NCBI GenBank assembly: GCA_008017155.1
Contig: SSGX01000021.1
Location: 48,927 to 112,926 of the forward strand
Length of the DNA: 64,000 nt
Reading direction: 5' to 3'
Source of the DNA: Neisseriales bacterium
GTDB taxonomy: Bacteria > Pseudomonadota > Gammaproteobacteria > Burkholderiales > UBA11063
Position numbers and translations under genes: made by a program. Shown here piece after piece: positions 57,055-64,000 of the stretch (its first letter is position 1; each line of letters starts with the position of its first letter). Below the pieces are notes generated by a model. It was given only the letters and a program-made list of their open reading frames with translations, made no database searches and had not been told where the DNA came from.

Positions 57055-58449
57055 ATGTTTAAACTTCCTAATTATACCTTAAAACAATTCATGTGTATAG
57101 CTATAATCGGCAGCATGATGATGATGGAAAGTATTGATACAAACATCCTCACCGTTGCAATTCCCTCAATAGCCGTTAATCTAGGTACGACGCCATTAAA
57201 TGTTAAGCTAGCCATTGTTAGCTATCTAGTTAGTTTATCAATATTTATCCCAATTAGTGGCTATTTATCCGATAAGTTTGGTTCAAAAAATATTCTACTT
57301 ATTTCAATTGCTGGCTTTGGTTTTAGTTCTCTTTTATGTGGGCTTTCTTCTTCGCTTATTGAATTAGTGATATTCCGTTTTGTGCAAGGAATATTTGGCG
57401 CGCTAACTGTACCAGTTGGTCGGTTACTGATGCTAAAGGTATTTAGTAAGCAAGAGCTAGTAAAAGTATTTATGCTAATTTCAATGCCTTTGCTATTAGG
57501 ACCATTACTAGCGCCATATCTTGGTGGCTTATTAGTGAGTTATTATAGCTGGCATTATATTTTTTATGTCAACATTCCTTTTTCTCTACTAGCTTTGCTT
57601 GCAACCTTCAGATTTGTTGATAATTATAGACAAGAAGTAAAGAAGTTTAACTGGAAATCTTTTATCGCCTTAGGAATTTTTTTGGCAATTCTTGCTTTTT
57701 GGCTTGATACCGCGCTTGATATAAAAAATGCTTATGTACATCTGATCTATGCTCTATTAACCTTAATTACACTTATTATTTATCTGAAAACTGAATTAAA
57801 TTCAAATAACAGAATAGTAAACTATAAGCTCTTTAAGATAAAAAGCTATAATCTTTGTTTTTGGAGTAGTGCAATTAGTCGGATTACCTTTGGTGCAAAG
57901 GGCTTTGTTCTGATTTTATACCTACAGCTGGCATTAAAAATTACACCTCTTGAAAGCGGGTTTATTACTTCGTGGATGGCACTTGGTTATTTATTTAGCC
58001 GGATAGCAGTTAGTAAACTTCTAAAATATCTTGGTTTTAAAAAAATGCTTACTATCTGTAATATTGGGACATTTATTAGTATGCTGATGTTTTGCCTGAT
58101 TGATAAACCAGATACCTTCGCCATTACAGTAATTGTAGCGAATGGCTTTTTTAGTGCAGTGATCCCTTTATTAATCTATGTGCTATGTTATGCTGATGTG
58201 CCTAGCGAAGATTATGCTTCAGCAACTGGGTTGATGAGTACTACTCAGCAGTTATTCTTTGCAGTTGGAGTAACTCTAGGCGCTGCTTGTATTTTTATTT
58301 GTAATAAGATATATGCTGTTAGTTATGGCAATCAGACATTTATGACAGCCTTTGTTATTATTGCCTTGATTGGTCTTATGGGACAGTTTTGTTTTAATAA
58401 ATTAAACCCAGATTCGGGCGAAAAGCTTGCAAATAAAAAGAATAATTAA
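57055..58449 (+). CDS. MFS exporter, DHA2-like
   Basis: The 464-residue protein has about 14 hydrophobic segments. Drug:H+ antiporter features are SIDTNILTVAIPSIA in helix 1, ISGYLSDKFGSKNILL after helix 2 (motif A) and RFVQGIFGALTVPVGR with GPLLAPYLGGLLVSYYSW (motif C, typical of exporters). It is divergent from the opine-dehydrogenase gene over the nested palindrome, so the two are probably co-regulated and the exporter may carry the product. It converges on the ABC importer operon with a 40-nt gap. Confidence 0.85.
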   Translation: MFKLPNYTLKQFMCIAIIGSMMMMESIDTNILTVAIPSIAVNLGTTPLNVKLAIVSYLVSLSIFIPISGYLSDKFGSKNILLISIAGFGFSSLLCGLSSSLIELVIFRFVQGIFGALTVPVGRLLMLKVFSKQELVKVFMLISMPLLLGPLLAPYLGGLLVSYYSWHYIFYVNIPFSLLALLATFRFVDNYRQEVKKFNWKSFIALGIFLAILAFWLDTALDIKNAYVHLIYALLTLITLIIYLKTELNSNNRIVNYKLFKIKSYNLCFWSSAISRITFGAKGFVLILYLQLALKITPLESGFITSWMALGYLFSRIAVSKLLKYLGFKKMLTICNIGTFISMLMFCLIDKPDTFAITVIVANGFFSAVIPLLIYVLCYADVPSEDYASATGLMSTTQQLFFAVGVTLGAACIFICNKIYAVSYGNQTFMTAFVIIALIGLMGQFCFNKLNPDSGEKLANKKNN

Positions 58450-58489
58450 GTAAAGCAATTGTTCCTTCTTATATCAGCATAAGATGGTT

Positions 58490-59284
58490 TTATCCATTAT
58501 TACAAATGATAAAGTGATTCTCAGCATTTTCTGTAAATTGTTTAATTCTGATTTTAAATACTTCTTCAATCGCACCAGAGTGAATGATTTCTTCCACTGG
58601 TGCATAGGAGTGAATCTTTCCTTGGTTAAGCAATAATATATAATCTGCATAATTTAATGCATGCTGAATTTCATGTAAAACCATGACAATTGTTTTACCT
58701 TGTTGCTGATTGAGGTTCTTTACTAATTGCATAATTTCAAATTGGAAACGGATATCTAGATAGGTGGTTGGTTCATCTAAAAAAAGATAATCGCTATTTT
58801 GGGCTAGAGACATAGCAATCCACACTCGTTGTCGTTCACCTCCTGATAGTTCATGCAAAAAGCTTTCCGCTAATTCAGTAAGATTAGTTACTGCTAATGC
58901 CCATTTTACTTGCTTATTGTCTTCTTTTTTATTTTTATTAAACCATGAAGAATATGCATAGCGACCATAGCTAACGAGCTGATTAACGGTTATATCTGTT
59001 GGCGCTTCCGGTGATTGGGGCAAGATTGACAATAGTTTAGCAAGATCAGTCCGATTGATATGACTAAGACTCTTGTCATTTATCATAACCTTGCCAGAAT
59101 GACATGGGATTAGCCCGGATAGAGCTTTTAAGAGAGTTGATTTTCCTGAGCCATTTGGTCCAAGAATAGCTGTGATTTTGCCATCAATAAGATTTATATT
59201 TAGTTTATCCAAAATATCCTGTCGCTGATACTTCACGGATATTTGATTAGCTTTAAATACACTTTGTGTTGAGGATAGGGTCAT
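58490..59284 (-). CDS. metallophore ABC transporter ATPase, FecE/FhuC type
   Basis: Walker A is GPNGSGKSTLLKALSG, the Q-loop is ILPQSPEAP, the signature is LSGGERQRVWIAMSLAQ and Walker B is YLFLDEPTTYLD, the standard FecE/FhuC pattern. Length is 264 residues. It is the last gene of an SBP-permease-permease-ATPase operon on the minus strand, 2 nt after the second permease. Confidence 0.95.
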   Translation of the reverse strand: MTLSSTQSVFKANQISVKYQRQDILDKLNINLIDGKITAILGPNGSGKSTLLKALSGLIPCHSGKVMINDKSLSHINRTDLAKLLSILPQSPEAPTDITVNQLVSYGRYAYSSWFNKNKKEDNKQVKWALAVTNLTELAESFLHELSGGERQRVWIAMSLAQNSDYLFLDEPTTYLDIRFQFEIMQLVKNLNQQQGKTIVMVLHEIQHALNYADYILLLNQGKIHSYAPVEEIIHSGAIEEVFKIRIKQFTENAENHFIICNNG

Positions 59285-59286
59285 TT

Positions 59287-60267
59287 TTATGCTTCCTGTT
59301 TCATGCCACGCATGATATAAAGAAAATAAGGTACTCCAATTACGATGCCAATTAATCCGGTGGGAATCTCAAATGGTACCAATATAATTCGCCCAATGGT
59401 ATCGGAAAGTATAGTTAGGATTGAGCCGATTAATGCACTTCCCAGTAGGTTATACTTATGCGAGTAGCCAAAGATTAGGCGTGATATATTTGGTGAGATT
59501 AGCCCAATAAACCCAAGACTACCAACCCCAGCAACTGCTACGGCGGTCAAGAGTAGTGCTAATATTATTATAATTAATTTCCATTTAATAACTTTAAAGC
59601 CGATATTACTGGCAATATCTTCAGATAATAAGAGGATGTCGAGTTGCTTGGTAAAGCAAAAAGATAGTCCAATCAGGAATAGTGCCGGGTAGAGAATAAT
59701 TTGAATACTATGCCAGGTTGTAGTATAAAGCGTTCCGTTTACAAAAGCTAGATAAGCGGCAAGCTTTTGATCTTCTGCAATTAGCATAAATTGACTTGCA
59801 GCACGGAAAAAAGCACTGATTGCTACGCCAACAATAATTAATCTTAAATGAGAAATATTTCGTCTTGATATTGAAGAGAGTAAGGTTATTGAGAACCCGC
59901 AAAGAGCACCTATTACTGAATATATCAGGATAGAGAAATTTCCTCCACCACCCCACAAAGTGATACCAAGTAAGACAAAAAGAATACTTGCAGCATTAAT
60001 TCCCAAAGTCTCAGAAGATGCCAGCCGATTGCGAAAAATACCTTGTAATAAACTGCCGGAGAAGGCAAACATAGTACCGCAAAGGATCGCCATAATTAAT
60101 CTAGGTAAGCGGACATCATTGATAGCAAACTCATGTGTTTTTTGCAGTAGGCAATTAATTACGATCGGAAGCGAATAAAAGGTATAACCTATCATTAATG
60201 ACGCTACAGCAATAATTAATAAAAGGGCAGATAAAGTAGTTAATTTAGTCCAAGGGCTTATTGTCAT
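59287..60267 (-). CDS. metallophore ABC permease, FecD/FhuG type
   Basis: The 326-residue FecCD-family permease has about ten helices. Typical segments are NDVRLPRLIMAILCGTMFAFSGSLLQGIFRNRLASSETLGIN and the coupling region GSLGFIGLISPNISRLIFG. It overlaps the preceding permease gene by 4 nt. With the other permease it would form a heterodimeric BtuC-like channel. Confidence 0.93.
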   Translation of the reverse strand: MTISPWTKLTTLSALLLIIAVASLMIGYTFYSLPIVINCLLQKTHEFAINDVRLPRLIMAILCGTMFAFSGSLLQGIFRNRLASSETLGINAASILFVLLGITLWGGGGNFSILIYSVIGALCGFSITLLSSISRRNISHLRLIIVGVAISAFFRAASQFMLIAEDQKLAAYLAFVNGTLYTTTWHSIQIILYPALFLIGLSFCFTKQLDILLLSEDIASNIGFKVIKWKLIIIILALLLTAVAVAGVGSLGFIGLISPNISRLIFGYSHKYNLLGSALIGSILTILSDTIGRIILVPFEIPTGLIGIVIGVPYFLYIMRGMKQEA

Positions 60268-61274
60268 GACTGTACTCGTTTAAGTCTTGATGAAAGTATC
60301 AAAATAGGAGCACCGATTATTGCCATGAAGATACCAAGGGGAATCTCCTGCGTGGTATATATATAGCGCATCAGACAATCCGAAGCTAACATTAGAATTG
60401 CTCCAACAAGGCAAGTAATTATGCAAAAATGATAAGGGTTTCGCCCTCTTAATAATGGCTTACTCAAGTGAACCGTAATTAATGGGAAAAATAGTAGCTG
60501 CCCAACCATTGTTACGGCTAGTGAACATAGTCCGACAATCAGGAAAAAAATGATAATTAATAACTGATTGGCATTAATTCCGATAGATAGGGCAATTTCT
60601 TTGCCAAGGCTCAATAAATATATTTTCTTTGCAAGCAATATACTAGTCAGAGTTATTACAATTATAAATGGTGCAATAATTTGAATCTTTTGCCAACTAG
60701 TACCCGCAAGTGATCCATTTAATGTGACTAACATACCTCCAGTTTTATCTGGGAAAAGGACAATTAGAACTTGTCCTAGCGCGTAAAGAAAAATATTTAT
60801 TGCTTGTCCAACTAAAACCAATTTCAGATTAGAGACACCAATAAGCGATACTATAGAATAAACAATAATCCCACTGATTATCCCACCGATTATTGCCGCC
60901 GCTATGATTCCGGGAAGAGAAATAAATGGCATGATAATTAGACAAAGTAGAATACCAAGAATAGCGCCTTGATTAATACCCAGTAGGCTTGGGCAGGCAA
61001 GTTGATTTCGGGTGATATAATATAAAATCGCACCAGCAAGGGCAAAGCTACTTCCTGCCATAACTGCGGTAATGGTTCTTGGTAAGCGAGTAACTGCAAT
61101 AATGTGACAAATAGTTGCTGATTGTTCTTGACTAAAACAACTAGTAATCTGACTAAAAGATGATTTAACCGCACCTAAAGTTAATGAATAAAAAAATAGG
61201 CAAAACAAAATAGTTAGCAGGAGTATATACGGAAGAATATATCTTTTAAACCTGCTAGTTTGTTGAATTGTCAT
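60264..61274 (-). CDS. metallophore ABC permease, FecC/FhuB type
   Basis: The 336-residue FecCD-family permease carries VTRLPRTITAVMAGSSFALAGAI, followed by NQLACPSLLGINQGA, the usual signature, and a C-terminal MVGQLLFFPLITVHLSKPL segment in place of the more common GxIxFVGLxxPH. The gene lies 27 nt after the binding-protein gene and overlaps the second permease by 4 nt. Confidence 0.92.
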   Translation of the reverse strand: MTIQQTSRFKRYILPYILLLTILFCLFFYSLTLGAVKSSFSQITSCFSQEQSATICHIIAVTRLPRTITAVMAGSSFALAGAILYYITRNQLACPSLLGINQGAILGILLCLIIMPFISLPGIIAAAIIGGIISGIIVYSIVSLIGVSNLKLVLVGQAINIFLYALGQVLIVLFPDKTGGMLVTLNGSLAGTSWQKIQIIAPFIIVITLTSILLAKKIYLLSLGKEIALSIGINANQLLIIIFFLIVGLCSLAVTMVGQLLFFPLITVHLSKPLLRGRNPYHFCIITCLVGAILMLASDCLMRYIYTTQEIPLGIFMAIIGAPILILSSRLKRVQS

Positions 61275-61301
61275 TAAATAAAATTCTTTACTAGTTCAGG
61301 T

Positions 61302-62294
61302 TTATTTGTTTGTATTTGCTACTGGTTTGGCGGTTAAAAAACCAGTTGAAATTGCTTTATTATACATGATTTCCAGTGTTTCAATCCCATGACTACGCGC
61401 CCAAATATCTCGATCCATAAAATACACCTGATGCTCTTTATTTGCCCGAACATCCGCCCATAGCGGATCAGTTGAGAGTTTTTTATACGGTGCCATTGAT
61501 CCTTCGGTAAGAAGTACGATAATTTGATCTGGATTATATTCAAGGATTGCTTCGGTTGATAAATCCATAACTTGAGTCCGTTCGGTTTTTTTAATCACAT
61601 TTTCCCGGTTTAATTCACTTAGGATAGATGTCGCTAGCGCATTGGCAGTTAGTGCCTTGAAAATACCACTCGGAGTTACATAACCGATCAATACAGTTTT
61701 TTTACCACCTTTTTTAGCGATTGTTTCGGCTTTGCTTTTTATTCCTTGATAAGTACTAAGAATCGCTGGAACTTTACTTTCGGTATCGGTTATTTGTGCT
61801 AGGATCTTTAGGTTTTTTATTTGTTCGTCAGAATTGCCATAAATCCCATTTAATAGTACTGTTGGAGCGATTTTATTTAATTGTGGACTTAAATTAGAAA
61901 TATAGGCAGCTTCACCAAGAATGAGGTCTGGCTTTAATTTGGCAATAGCCTCTAGATTTGGAATATCACGAGCGCCAACGCCAACTGCATTTTTTGCCAT
62001 TGGCTTTAGATAATCAGGAATATCACCTTCGCCTGGGTAGTTTTGTCCATAGCCAACTGGTTTTATCCCAAGCAAATCAAGCTCGTCCATCAAGCCAAAC
62101 TCGAGGACAACGATTCGTTGTGGTTTACTTTTTATTAGCGTTGTACCATTAGGAGTCGTGATTTTTAATGGATAACTGGTAGCAGCGGCGGCTAATATGG
62201 GACTAGATGCAATAAAGGCAATGATAAAAGTTATGTTAAACCTATTTTTTAATTTTTTAAATTTTTGATGAATTAGTGACTGAAAGCTAAACAT
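61302..62294 (-). CDS. metallophore-binding periplasmic protein, FecB type
   Basis: A signal peptide (IIAFIASSPILAAAATS) precedes a type III binding-protein fold: KPQRIVVLEFGLMDELDLLGIKPVG, LEAIAKLKPDLILGE and a C-terminal HQVYFMDRDIWARSHGIETLEI. Length is 330 residues. FecB/FepB-like proteins bind ferric siderophores or other metal chelates. No lipobox is seen, so it would be soluble. It heads the operon and diverges from the adenylation-domain gene. No TonB-dependent receptor lies in the window. Confidence 0.9.
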   Translation of the reverse strand: MFSFQSLIHQKFKKLKNRFNITFIIAFIASSPILAAAATSYPLKITTPNGTTLIKSKPQRIVVLEFGLMDELDLLGIKPVGYGQNYPGEGDIPDYLKPMAKNAVGVGARDIPNLEAIAKLKPDLILGEAAYISNLSPQLNKIAPTVLLNGIYGNSDEQIKNLKILAQITDTESKVPAILSTYQGIKSKAETIAKKGGKKTVLIGYVTPSGIFKALTANALATSILSELNRENVIKKTERTQVMDLSTEAILEYNPDQIIVLLTEGSMAPYKKLSTDPLWADVRANKEHQVYFMDRDIWARSHGIETLEIMYNKAISTGFLTAKPVANTNK

Positions 62295-62416
62295 TAAAAT
62301 TCCTTATGCACTTTATCGGTTTATCTGGGTTATAGGCTGTTAATTTGTATAATAGCATTGAATATAGACTAAGTGGTTAATTATAATGGAGTATATCGCT
62401 AATTTGTGAAAAAATC

Positions 62417-62437
62417 AACCCACCAAATTGGTTGGTT
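62417..62437. promoter_or_regulatory. imperfect palindrome overlapping a -35 element
   Basis: AACCCACCAA and TTGGTTGGTT are inverted arms of 10 nt with a 1-nt centre and one mismatch. The right arm touches the -35 (TTGTGA) of the adenylation-domain gene, a typical repressor position. It does not look like a Fur box. Confidence 0.5.
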
Positions 62438-62464
62438 GTGAGTCACTTGATTAGTTGTTATAAT
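62436..62464 (+). promoter_or_regulatory. promoter of the adenylation-domain gene
   Basis: TTGTGA (62436-62441) and TATAAT (62459-62464) are 17 nt apart, about 75-90 nt before the start codon. Confidence 0.55.
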
Positions 62465-62550
62465 ATATATGGATTTTATCTATGGTATTATGTGGCTATG
62501 TTATGGTATGACTATTCTATTTTAACTGATTAAATGTGATTGAATGTAAA

Positions 62551-63279
62551 ATGACGATACAGCAATATTTATTAAAATCTTTCGCCCAACACTCTGAAAA
62601 TATAGCAATAATTCATGATGGAATTTCTCTTAGTTATCAAGAGCTCTATGCTTCGGCACTAAAAGCCGCCAAATTTTTGTCTGAAAAAGAATTGGAGCAA
62701 GCGAGCGTTGCTTTAATCTATGAAAATAAATTGCAACTGATTATTGCGCTCCTTGGGGTTATATTCTCCCGCAATACTTTTGTCCCAATTCCGCCAAAAA
62801 CTCCACTTACCCGAATTAAACAGATTCTTCAAATAAGTAATACGCGGCTAATCTTGAGTGATCGGGAGTCGATTCTTGATACAGGAATAGATGAGTTTAA
62901 TTCCTTAAAGCTTATTTGTGATTTTAAGCTAGCTGATTATACCCCTAAAAATGGTGAAATTGATGATTTATCACATATCTACTTTACATCAGGTTCAACT
63001 GGGGAGCCGAAAGGAATCAAGGGTAGAAATGGTTCCTTATTGTCATTCATGTTATGGATGATAAATAAGTTTGAGATTGATAATCACGATCGAGTGCTAC
63101 AGATTGCTGGCGAAGGTTTCTCGCTATTTAAGCGTGAGGTTCTTGCAACCTTAATCTCGGGAGCAACCCTTGTTATTCCTACTGAAGCAGATAAATCTTC
63201 ATTTGATAGTATTGCCAAATTTATATCGGCTAATGACATAACCTTATTTAATACTGTTCCTAGGCCCTTTCCCATTTGA
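62551..63279 (+). pseudogene. NRPS-type adenylation domain truncated by an IS30 insertion
   Basis: The product begins like an amino-acid-activating adenylation domain: ISLSYQELYASALKAAKFL (core A1 region), VFSRNTFVPIPPKTPLTRI (A2 region) and YFTSGSTGEPKGI, the phosphate-binding A3 motif. The reading stops after NTVPRPFPI, where the DNA turns into an insertion element, so motifs A4-A10 and any carrier domain are lost or continue beyond the element. The start could also be the GTG at 62536. It is divergent from the FecB gene, so it probably belonged to a siderophore-type synthetase. Confidence 0.8.
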
Positions 63280-64000
63280 AATGCAATAATTACTAACAAG
63301 CCAATTCTGGAATAACATAAAATTCCAGCTTGGATTTCTATAGGTAAATATTGTATGTCTCATAAACATTTCACTCCCAATGACAGGTATACTATCAACA
63401 AGCTACGAGATGCTGGAATAGTAAGAGCTGAAATAGCCAGAATATTGAATTTTCATGCCAGTTCAGTAGGTCGAGAAATTGCGCGTAATACAGATCCTTC
63501 ATTCAAAGGTATCTACAATCATTTACTAGCCAATAATCTACTTGCAGAGCGCCGACTGGCATCAAAGTCAAAAGAATCATTTAAAAACATTACACCAGAT
63601 GTAGCAGCAAAAATCATTGAACTACTTAAGCTTGGTTCATCACCAGATGTAATCAGTAAACGCTTAAAGATGCTTGATGGCACAAAAGTAAGCAAGAATA
63701 CAATTTATCGTTTTATCAAAGCCGACCGTAAAAATGGAGGTAAGTTATATACATATTTACCTCATGCTGGTAAACCATATAAACCTAAGTCAGATGCCTC
63801 TGCATCAAAAATTCCAGGTCGTATTGGTATCGAACATAGACCAAAGATTGCTGATGCAAAAACAGAATTTGGTCACTTTGAACTAGATACTATTTTTGGT
63901 AAGGATCAGGAGTCATTTTTACTAACCGGAGTAGATAAATCCCATAAAGGTGTATTTATCAGGAAACTACCGAATATAAAAGCAGATACTGTTGTGGCTG
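63265..64000 (+). mobile_element. IS30-family insertion element, left part only
   Basis: The left boundary lies near 63265-63270, where the adenylation-domain reading ends. The right end is outside the window. The element's ends could not be defined exactly; an inner hairpin (CTGGAAT...ATTCCAG near 63307-63327) precedes the transposase gene. Confidence 0.75.
63355..64000 (+). CDS. IS30-family transposase, 3' end outside the window
   Basis: The ATG at 63355 opens a frame that stays open to the window end (215 codons). The N-terminal HTH (DRYTINKLRDAGIVRAEIAR, ...SSVGREIARN) and the GHFELDTIFGK segment, which carries the first catalytic Asp, are those of IS30. No stop or frameshift is seen, so the element may be active. 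Confidence 0.9.
   Translation, partial: MSHKHFTPNDRYTINKLRDAGIVRAEIARILNFHASSVGREIARNTDPSFKGIYNHLLANNLLAERRLASKSKESFKNITPDVAAKIIELLKLGSSPDVISKRLKMLDGTKVSKNTIYRFIKADRKNGGKLYTYLPHAGKPYKPKSDASASKIPGRIGIEHRPKIADAKTEFGHFELDTIFGKDQESFLLTGVDKSHKGVFIRKLPNIKADTVVA

Noticed and set aside
62295..62535. Fur box upstream of the FecB gene
   Set aside because: AT-rich pieces such as GTATAATAGCATT were examined, but none matches the Fur consensus well enough to claim.
1..64000. CRISPR array, prophage or toxin-antitoxin module
   Set aside because: No regularly spaced repeats, phage structural genes or recognisable toxin pairs were seen anywhere in the window.

Overview
The window is AT-rich chromosomal DNA from a Gram-negative bacterium, most likely a betaproteobacterium near the Neisseriales. 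The main evidence is an almost uninterrupted block from 7516 to 19094: ndk, rlmN, a pilW/pilF-type TPR lipoprotein, ispG, hisS, a yfgM-like gene, bamB, der, hfq, hflX, hflK, hflC. The pepA gene divergent from lptF-lptG, the phasin and the Lpt/Bam outer-membrane genes agree with this. The genus assignment is inference; no rRNA is present to test it.

Layout. 1-7465: a decayed ORF at the left edge, a NamZ (DUF1343) muramidase coupled to an EamA transporter, an MFS transporter, lptF-lptG and pepA. 7516-21646: the housekeeping block, then pgi and an outer-membrane barrel protein. 21675-25441: glpF-glpK-glpD for glycerol use. 25713-31109: a nitronate-monooxygenase-like flavoprotein, an IS1595-type transposase relative that seems to have lost catalytic residues, queG, and a CoA-transferase/glutaryl-CoA-dehydrogenase pair. 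31263-36856: tsaE, amiC, rluE, a SRPBCC-GyrI protein, xseA and a MerR-TipAS regulator. 37219-38716: two tandem paralogous PAS-HTH regulators. 38754-40461: a 33-residue membrane miniprotein, tRNA-Arg(CCU) and a decayed IS4-type element with a perfect 9-bp target duplication. 40603-49146: an orphan oligopeptide-binding lipoprotein, a succinate-semialdehyde-type dehydrogenase, a possible sRNA/19-residue ORF locus, a radical SAM gene, a Usp gene, purB, aspS and an RRM protein. 49246-55840: tRNA-Arg(CCG), a dicarboxylate symporter, phasin, a large FAD/Fe-S dehydrogenase and an RhlE-type helicase.

The right end (55859-64000) is the accessory part. An opine-dehydrogenase gene and a DHA2-type MFS exporter diverge from a nested palindrome. 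Next comes a complete FecBCD-type metallophore ABC importer. Divergent from the importer is an adenylation-domain gene cut by an IS30-family element that runs off the window. Together these resemble a metal-chelator synthesis, export and uptake island whose biosynthetic arm has been broken.

Most genes are tightly packed with short gaps or 4-40 nt overlaps. Several promoters carry an extended -10 (TGCTATAAT). Intrinsic terminators are frequent and have been placed where a stem and T-tract are visible.
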